From positions 1-45,232 of IMG/VR virus record IMGVR_UViG_3300042538_000001: a stretch of 45,232 nt of DNA; one strand, 5' to 3'. The stretch's first letter is position 1. Every line of letters begins with the position of its first letter. The translations under genes were made by a program, and so were the position numbers. The stretch comes from a virus. The notes beneath the pieces were generated by a model. The model was not told the DNA's origin. It searched no databases and worked only from the letters and a program-made list of their open reading frames with translations. Shown piece by piece: positions 40,072 through 45,232 of this stretch.

Positions 40072-40383
40072 TCATGGGGTCCTCTTCGAATTGCTGGGCT
40101 TGGCCTTGGGTATAGAGCATACCCGCGTCTTGACCAATGTGTGACCAGCGGATCCGCAATTTCCGGCAATTTCGGGGTACGGCCCCGCTTCAAGTCCCTC
40201 CCGGCTGGCGTGTTTGAGCGTTTCCGCCAGCCCGCCTGCCCCGGCGCTTTGCAGCGTCGGGGCCTTTTCTTCCCTGTCAGCGCCCCCGATGCGGGCCACC
40301 AGCGCCGCAAGCATAGCCCGCAGGTGGCGTCGCACAGCCGTGCTCTGCTCCTCATCCGGCTCGTTGGTTCCTGCGTCCGCCAT
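40072..40383 (-). CDS. Doubtful leftward gene opposite the Cro-CII interval
   Basis: A 103-residue leftward frame from ATG 40383 (AAGGGGG upstream): NEPDEEQSTAVRRHLRAMLAALVARIGG is a plausible helix, but the last 40 residues look noncoding. It overlaps a terminator-like hairpin and operator O4. It may be a real small gene whose C terminus is degraded, or a chance frame. Confidence 0.3.
   Translation of the reverse strand: MADAGTNEPDEEQSTAVRRHLRAMLAALVARIGGADREEKAPTLQSAGAGGLAETLKHASREGLEAGPYPEIAGNCGSAGHTLVKTRVCSIPKAKPSNSKRTP
40109..40123. promoter_or_regulatory. Operator O4 (GGTA-N7-TACC) with possible leftward promoter
   Basis: GGTATAGAGCATACC is a 15-bp dyad of the same form as the other operators. 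On the leftward strand TTGGTC-N17-TATACC overlaps it, a possible promoter that would run antisense to the Cro-like gene toward the repressor, resembling PRE. Confidence 0.5.
40236..40268 (+). terminator. tR1-like terminator after the Cro-like gene
   Basis: GCCCCG-G-CGCT and AGCG-T-CGGGGC pair (11 positions, one mismatch) around TTGC, followed by CTTTTCTT. It would end early rightward transcription between the Cro-like gene and the next regulator, as tR1 does in lambda. The gap 40052-40469 otherwise holds O4 and the doubtful leftward gene. Confidence 0.75.
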
Positions 40384-40469
40384 GGCGGCGATCCCCCTTG
40401 ATCTGACACGGCCAAGCTTCGTCCAGACCACCCCTTCCCGTCATCTGGAAAATCAGGAGTTTTTTCCAG

Positions 40470-40969
40470 TGTCCGATTTTCACGCTCACGATGAAGCCGG
40501 CCGCCTCTCTCTCTCGGCCACCGCCCGCAACCGTCTCAAGCTTGCCGCCAAAGAGCTTCGCAATCTCACGGGGCTCACCCTGCAGGAGATTGCCGACCGC
40601 GTTGGCGTGTCCAAGTCGCAATGGCACAACTATGAGTCTCTCGACGCTCCGGATCTGGTCCCGGTGCATGTCTACCTGCCGCTCGAGCTGGAGCTGGGTC
40701 GCGCGCCGGTGACCCGCGCGCTGGCGTCGATGAACGGTCTCTCGGTGATGACGGGTGCGCAGATGCAGCACCAAGCCCGCGTCAACGAGCTTGTGGCGCA
40801 GGTGGCCCGCGAGCAGGGCGAGGCCCTGGCGGAGCTCGCCAGCGCCGCCGCCGACGGCACATTCTCGCGCAATGAAGCCAAAAGGCTCGATGCTGAATTC
40901 GCCGACGTGGAGCAGGTTGCCGGGGTCGTGCGCACGCTCGCGGCCCAGATCCTCGCAGACAAGGGCTGA
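40470..40969 (+). CDS. HTH early regulator, possibly CII-like
   Basis: A 166-residue protein from GTG 40470 (CAGGAG upstream). HTH: LRNLTGLTLQEIADRVGVSKSQWHNYES. The C-terminal half is helical with a QARVNELVAQVAREQGEALAEL coiled-coil-like stretch and acidic end. An ATG at 40382 in the same frame is possible but lacks a ribosome site. It precedes the primase by 4 bases. Role could be activator of repressor synthesis or replication regulator. Confidence 0.65.
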
Positions 40970-40973
40970 CAGC

Positions 40974-42158
40974 ATGGCCCGAGGGCAACGTGATCTGGCC
41001 TTCGAGGATTGGGTGCACGACGCGAGGTCGGTGCCGATCCTGCAGGCCGCGCAAGAGCGTGGCGCGCGCCTCAAGGGCGCCCGCGAAAAGATCGGACCGT
41101 GTCCCGCCTGTGGTGGACGCGACCGTTTCAGCATCAACACCGTCAAGGGCATCTTCCACTGCCGTGCCTCGGCGAAGGGCGGCGACGTCATCGCCCTCGT
41201 GCAGTATCTCGACGGGGTCGATTTCCTCGGCGCCTGCGAGCGTCTGACCGGCAGCCCGCCGCCGCGCGGCACATCCACGATCGATCCCGCCGAGCTCGCC
41301 CGCAAAGCCGAAGAGCGCCGGACAAAGTTCCAGGAGCAGGAGCGTCAGGCGCGCTGGCACCGCGAGCAGGAGCGCCGCCGCCTGTATGCCATGTGGCAGG
41401 CCGGTCAGCCGGTCCCGGGCTCACCGGTCGAGGCCTATCTTGCCTTGCGCCTTGTGGTGCTGCCTGCCGGCGCAGCCGTCCGTTATCTGCCCGAGGCGCA
41501 GCTTTACGCCTCGGGCGCCAAGGACGCCAAAGTCATCCACACTGGCCCCGCCATGATGGCGGCCGTCATCGGTCCGGAGGATCGCTTCGTCGGCCTGCAC
41601 CTGACCTGGATCAATCTCGCGGATGCCGACGGCAAGGCGCGCGTCGCCGATCCCGAAACCGGCGAGGTCGAGGCTGCCAAGAAGATGCGCGGCTCGATCG
41701 GTGGCGGTCGCATCGAGCTGGTGCGCTGCGCCGAGCCGCAGCGCCTGGTGCTGGGCGAGGGGATCGAGGAGGTGCTCTCAGTCTATCGTGCCCTGCAGGC
41801 TGCCGGTTGGGATCTGTCGCGCACTGCCTTTTGGACGGCGCTCAGCCTCGGCAATCTCGGCGGCCCGCATCGCGGCTCGGTCGAGCATCCGACCCAGCGC
41901 CGCACCGATGCGCGCGGCCGGGATCTCGGCCCGCAGAAGGTTCCGGGCGACGTGCCGGATCTCACCGTCCCGGCGATCCCGGTGCCGGACAGTGTCACCG
42001 AACTCGTGCTGCTGGGTGATGGTGATTCCGATCGCTTCACCACCGATCTCGCGCTGCGCCGTGCAGCACGCCGTCATGCCCGCCGGGGGCGCACGATCCG
42101 GGCGGTATGGTCGCCCGCCGGAGGCGACTGGAACAAGCTGCTGCGGGGCGCTGCATGA
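40974..42158 (+). CDS. DNA primase (CHC2 zinc finger + Toprim)
   Basis: A 394-residue primase. Zinc finger near the N terminus with C43, C46, H62 and C63 (GPCPACGGRDRFSI...GIFHCR), then a linker of charged residues (about 110-150), and a Toprim domain with VLGEGIEEVLSVYRAL and LLGDGDSDRF. It makes primers for phage replication and works with the SF3 helicase encoded two genes downstream. The stop overlaps the next ATG (ATGA). Confidence 0.92.
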   Translation: MARGQRDLAFEDWVHDARSVPILQAAQERGARLKGAREKIGPCPACGGRDRFSINTVKGIFHCRASAKGGDVIALVQYLDGVDFLGACERLTGSPPPRGTSTIDPAELARKAEERRTKFQEQERQARWHREQERRRLYAMWQAGQPVPGSPVEAYLALRLVVLPAGAAVRYLPEAQLYASGAKDAKVIHTGPAMMAAVIGPEDRFVGLHLTWINLADADGKARVADPETGEVEAAKKMRGSIGGGRIELVRCAEPQRLVLGEGIEEVLSVYRALQAAGWDLSRTAFWTALSLGNLGGPHRGSVEHPTQRRTDARGRDLGPQKVPGDVPDLTVPAIPVPDSVTELVLLGDGDSDRFTTDLALRRAARRHARRGRTIRAVWSPAGGDWNKLLRGAA

Positions 42159-42736
42159 TGAGGCAAGGCGCGTCGCAGCATGCCCATAAGGATCGCGGGC
42201 ACGATCTCTACGAAACCCCGGCCATAGCCACTCAGGCGCTGCTGCGCGTCGAGCGCCTGGCGCCGCGCGTGTGGGAGCCGAGCGCAGGTCGCGGCGCGAT
42301 CATGCGCGAGTTGCTCAGCGCTGGGCATCAGGTGGTAGCCTCGGATCTCATCGCTTATGCGGGCGCGGATGCCGGGATCGAGACCTCGGTCGATTTCCTC
42401 GACGTCCAGCAGGCGCCAGCCGGCTGCACCGACCTGGTGACCAACCCGCCCTACAAGCTCGCCAATGCCTTCGTGCGGCACGGCCTCACTCTGGTGCCGC
42501 GCGTCATCGTTCTGCTGCGGCTGATGGCGCTCGAAGGCGCGCGCCGCTCCGATCTGATTGACCGGCACCTGGTGCGGGTCTGGGCTGGCATCGAACGGCT
42601 GCCGGCCATGCACCGTGAAGGTTGGGACGGGCCGAAGCTCAAGGCCTCGGCGGCACCGTTCGCATGGTTTGTTTTCGAGGCCAAAGAGCGCGGCGACACG
42701 CCGATCGAGCTGCGGCGCATGTCGTGGAGAGCGTAA
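42155..42736 (+). CDS. Adenine-type DNA methyltransferase-like
   Basis: A 193-residue class I methyltransferase: SAM motif VWEPSAGRGAIMRELL and catalytic NPPY in TDLVTNPPYKLANAF. The FxxC-type specificity domain seems absent, so it may be a minimal orphan enzyme with a small target-recognition region or an RNA/protein methylase. It is embedded in the replication operon, between primase and helicase, with overlapping start and stop (TAATG). It could mark phage DNA against restriction. Confidence 0.8.
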   Translation: MMRQGASQHAHKDRGHDLYETPAIATQALLRVERLAPRVWEPSAGRGAIMRELLSAGHQVVASDLIAYAGADAGIETSVDFLDVQQAPAGCTDLVTNPPYKLANAFVRHGLTLVPRVIVLLRLMALEGARRSDLIDRHLVRVWAGIERLPAMHREGWDGPKLKASAAPFAWFVFEAKERGDTPIELRRMSWRA

Positions 42737-44514
42737 TGAACACCAACGATCCTCTCAGCCAGATCGCCGCGGCGGTGGGAGCCGCGCCCGTGATTGATCT
42801 CGGCCAGGATCTCGCCGAGGCAGATGACGCCTTCGTGCCGGAAGACGAGGCCTCGTTCGAGGATGATGGAGCTGAGCCTCCGGAGCCACCGGAGGAGGGC
42901 GCGGCGGTCAATCAGGACATCCTCGCGGATTGCGCCAGACTGGAGCAGAACGACACCGACAACGGCCAGCGCCTGCTGCGGCATTTCGGGGACAGCGTGC
43001 TGCACGTGCGCGAAGTCGCTTGGCATGCCTGGACCGGCACGCACTGGGATCCGGATGGCGGCACCGAGGCCGTCGAGCGTTTCGCCCAGAAGACGGCCAA
43101 GCGCATCGCGCTCGAGGCTCCGTTTCTGAATCCCTCACCCCGCGATCGCGACGCGATCAAGGCGGCCGAGCCTCTGAAGGGTAAGCCCTTCGACACGCTG
43201 ACCGACGCCGAGAAGGAAACCTTGAAGGGCGGGCAGCGGGCAGAGGAGAATTTAGGGAAACGGCGCGGCGACCGGCGCAAGTTCTCGGTCTCCTGCGGCA
43301 ACCGCGCCCGCACGGTGGCGATGATTGCCCAGGCTCTGCCACACCGCACCGTGGGCCCGCACGACCTCGATGCTGATCCGATGCTGTTCAACGTCCAGAA
43401 CGGCACTCTGCGGTTTGTACGCAAAGTGGTCGAGGTCGAGGATCCGGAGTGCCCGGATCCGAATGAGCGCCGCATGATCCGCCAGGTCGAGGCCTCGGTC
43501 GAGCTACTGCCGCACAACCGCGGGCACCTGATCGCCAAGATCTCGCCCATGACCTACGACAAGGCGGCAACGTGTCCGCGCTTCACGGCTTTCCTCGATC
43601 GCTTCCAGCCGGACGAGGAGCAGCGGCGCTACCTGCAGCTTGCCGTCGGCCGTGCGTTGCTCGGGGGTGCTTCCACTCAGGTGCTGATCTACCTCTACGG
43701 CGATGGCGCGAACGGCAAGTCGGTGTTCATGGAAACGATCGCCGAGCTGCTCGGCGCCTATGCCGGGCGCCTCAAGCCGGAGTCGATCTCTGGCAACCTG
43801 GAGGGGCGGGGCGATCAGGCCACGCCGGATTTCGCGCGGCTGCAGGGCAAGCGCTTCGTCGGCATTGCCGAGCTGCCGCGCGGCGCACCGCTGCGCGAGG
43901 GTCTGGTGAAGACGATGACCGGCGGCGAACCGATCCCGGTTCGCCACCTCAACAAGGGCTTTTTTGACCTCACGCCTGAGTTCATTCCCTTCATGTCCGG
44001 CAATGAGCTGCCTGACGTGGGCGGTCTCGATCACGGAATCTGGCGTCGCCTCAAGTTCGTGCACTGGCCGGTGAAGATCCCGGACGGCGAGCAGCGTCCG
44101 CTTAAGGAGGTGGTCGGGGAGTTCTGCGCGGAGAGTGCCGGCATCCTCAACTGGGCGATCGAGGGAGCGCTGCACTTCCTGCGCGAGGGTCTCAAGGAGC
44201 CCGCGGCCGTCACCGCTCTCACCGCCTCCCACCGTGAGGATCTCGATCCGGTTGGCGCCTTCGTGCGCGATTGTGTGGTCGCTGTTCCGGGTTCGGATGT
44301 GCAGGCCCGTATGCTGTTCGAATCCTTCCGCAGCTACTGCGAGGCCAATGCCATCAGGCCATGGACCGAGAAGACGTTCGCGCTGGCCATGAAGAAGAAG
44401 GGCTTTGTGCGCGAGGACAAGCGCATCCGGCGCTGGATCGATATCGACCTGCAGGATGTGCCGCAGCGCCCTGAGCCCCGCAGCCCCTATGGAGAGCCGA
44501 CCTATGGAAATTGA
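42736..44514 (+). CDS. SF3 helicase (D5-type primase/helicase C-terminal)
   Basis: A 592-residue protein. The N-terminal 60 residues are acidic and disordered. Residues about 65-270 resemble the D5_N/phage-P4 type middle region. The helicase has Walker A LYGDGANGKS (about residues 320-329), Walker B-like GIAELPRG and the arginine/sensor segment FIPFMSGNELPDVGGLDHGIWRRLKF. The C-terminal 70 residues form a winged helix-like region. It should unwind the origin next to its own 3' end. No primase catalytic domain is present, consistent with the separate primase gene. Confidence 0.92.
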   Translation: MNTNDPLSQIAAAVGAAPVIDLGQDLAEADDAFVPEDEASFEDDGAEPPEPPEEGAAVNQDILADCARLEQNDTDNGQRLLRHFGDSVLHVREVAWHAWTGTHWDPDGGTEAVERFAQKTAKRIALEAPFLNPSPRDRDAIKAAEPLKGKPFDTLTDAEKETLKGGQRAEENLGKRRGDRRKFSVSCGNRARTVAMIAQALPHRTVGPHDLDADPMLFNVQNGTLRFVRKVVEVEDPECPDPNERRMIRQVEASVELLPHNRGHLIAKISPMTYDKAATCPRFTAFLDRFQPDEEQRRYLQLAVGRALLGGASTQVLIYLYGDGANGKSVFMETIAELLGAYAGRLKPESISGNLEGRGDQATPDFARLQGKRFVGIAELPRGAPLREGLVKTMTGGEPIPVRHLNKGFFDLTPEFIPFMSGNELPDVGGLDHGIWRRLKFVHWPVKIPDGEQRPLKEVVGEFCAESAGILNWAIEGALHFLREGLKEPAAVTALTASHREDLDPVGAFVRDCVVAVPGSDVQARMLFESFRSYCEANAIRPWTEKTFALAMKKKGFVREDKRIRRWIDIDLQDVPQRPEPRSPYGEPTYGN

Positions 44515-44870
44515 CCCTCGCTCGCGCGCCAGTGCTCTCTCCGACGGGAGAAAAAGCCGCATGGCACAAGCATGTCCGGATCTGTACCGCGAGGGTTGCG
44601 AGGGTTTTGCGAGGGATGCTTTCGACCCTCGCAGAGCAAATAGAGATTTTTTATCAGTGGCTTAACGGCAGGGCGCGAGGGTTGCGAGGGTTGCGCGCCC
44701 GCTACGTATAAGCAAAGGGGCTCCGGGGAGAGAAATAAGAGTTCAATCTATACACGTTAGGAGGGTTAACCCTCGCAACCCTCGCAAACATAAAATAAGA
44801 TATTGAAAACGCTGTGAAATTTGAATTGCGAGGGTTGAAAACGACCCTCGCGGACCATCGCAACCCTCGC
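44514..44870. other. Candidate replication origin: twelve iterons and AT-rich core
   Basis: The 9-bp motif GCGAGGGTT (or close variants) occurs twelve times in about 360 bp: plus-strand copies at 44589, 44598, 44609, 44675, 44684 and 44828; minus-strand copies at 44514, 44625, 44768, 44777, 44844 and 44862. Direct pairs are spaced exactly 9 bases (44589/44598, 44675/44684, 44768/44777). Between 44786 and 44827 lies a roughly 42-bp stretch of about 75% AT. The region has no coding gene. Iterons plus AT-rich DNA beside a primase-helicase pair resemble P4-type origins. Confidence 0.75.
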
Positions 44871-44892
44871 ACAGGGGATTTTGGGGGCGGGC

Positions 44893-45232
44893 ATGAAGAA
44901 GCGGATTACCATCGAGAATTTGCTGCGCTGGACCTACAGGGATGAGTTGCCCAAGGAGCAGGCCTCAGGCGGCTTCCTGCGTCCGGCAGGTTTTGGCGGG
45001 GCCTGGGGCGGGATCGAGCGCTACGGCGAGATCCTGACCATCGTCGACGAGTCCAAGGAAAACCGCTTTGGCTTGGTGCCGGATCTCTCAGCCGCCAACG
45101 ATCCTCATCCGGACGCCGTCCGGGTCGGGGAGGCCGTGCGGGCGCTCGATGGCTGCGCCCTGTGTCTGCCCGCAGACTGGAACCCGCTCGCCGACTGGTC
45201 GAGCCTTGCCGAAGAGGGCCAGCGCGCCGTGC
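44893..45232 (+). CDS. Conserved phage protein of unknown function, 5' part (continues at position 128)
   Basis: ATG at 44893 starts the gene that continues after the circle junction to 681 (total about 297 residues). The N terminus MKKRITIENLLRWTYRDELPKEQ is basic and helical, followed by a Gly-rich GGFLRPAGFGGAWGG segment. It lies 22 bases after the last iteron. Position beside the origin suggests a replication-associated or packaging-linked role. The weak ribosome site is GGGGGCGGGC. Confidence 0.75.
   Translation, partial: MKKRITIENLLRWTYRDELPKEQASGGFLRPAGFGGAWGGIERYGEILTIVDESKENRFGLVPDLSAANDPHPDAVRVGEAVRALDGCALCLPADWNPLADWSSLAEEGQRAV
45106..45232. repeat. 127-bp terminal repeat, right copy
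   Basis: Identical to 1-127. See left copy: marks a circular assembly, and one copy should be removed, giving a genome of 45,105 bp. Confidence 0.9.

Noticed and set aside
39680-40159. N-terminal extension of the repressor frame
   Set aside because: It runs through the switch region and opposite the Cro-like gene; the proper start at 39679 has a ribosome site and precedes the HTH.
44514-44870. Iteron region as a CRISPR array
   Set aside because: The repeats are 9 bp, in both orientations, with irregular short gaps; no spacers of uniform length and no cas genes.
1-45232. Transposable (Mu-type) lifestyle suggested by the Mu-like tail genes
   Set aside because: No MuA/MuB-like transposase genes, and the packaging genes are lambda-type. 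Only the structural module is Mu-like.

Overview
The window is a complete, high-GC (about mid-60s %) temperate tailed-phage genome, linearised at an arbitrary point. The first 127 bases (1-127) are repeated exactly at the end (45106-45232), so the molecule is a 45,105-bp circle, and one gene (44893 to 681) runs across the junction. Gene families (GcrA-like regulator, repABC-type antisense RNA architecture, small terminase, DUF7940-like holin) point to an alphaproteobacterial host, most likely Hyphomicrobiales. This is an inference, since no host sequence is present.

Layout. (1) 780-12771 and 12768-19869, rightward: a lambda-type packaging and portal block (Nu1-like TerS, GpA-like TerL, gpW-like joiner, lambda-type portal, U35 protease), joined to a Mu gpT-like major capsid protein and a nearly full set of Mu-type contractile-tail genes (gp38, sheath, tube, gp41 with a -1 frameshift, tape measure, split gpN, gp44, gp45, gp46, gp47, gp48). 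The virion is therefore a chimeric myovirus. A leftward secreted-protein gene (a moron) is inserted between tube and chaperone. (2) 19869-23768: tail-fibre module with a collagen-like fibre and clearly different leucine codon use. (3) 23849-25496: lysis cassette of holin, SAR endolysin, nested spanins and an extra membrane coiled-coil protein. (4) 25519-27359: HTH-metallophosphoesterase and dNMP kinase.

(5) 27346-29486, leftward: a plasmid-like maintenance cassette. It has ParA, a small ribbon-helix-helix-like partner, a counter-oriented small RNA that resembles the repABC ctRNA, and a winged-helix protein that is the candidate replication initiator. Helically phased GCTA/TAGC repeats lie at both ends of the parA operon. 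No integrase, excisionase or transposase was found, so the prophage is most simply read as an extrachromosomal phage-plasmid. (6) 29488-38415: mostly leftward small accessory genes, including DUF4326, DUF5131, ParB-like, GcrA-like, DUF4031, YfdQ (DUF2303) and YfdR-like HD hydrolase, plus a candidate small RNA at 31128-31208.

(7) 38444-40268: the genetic switch. A CI/LexA-like S24 repressor (leftward) faces a Cro-like gene (rightward) whose promoter overlaps a GGTA-N7-TACC operator. The same 15-bp dyad recurs at two other control points, and a tR1-like terminator follows the Cro-like gene. (8) 40470-44514: an HTH early regulator, CHC2/Toprim primase, adenine-type methyltransferase and SF3 (D5-type) helicase. 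(9) 44514-44870: twelve copies of a 9-bp iteron (GCGAGGGTT) around a very AT-rich core, the candidate replication origin used by the primase-helicase pair. The phage therefore seems to carry two replicons, one next to the lytic replication genes and one next to the partition genes, as in P1-like phage-plasmids.
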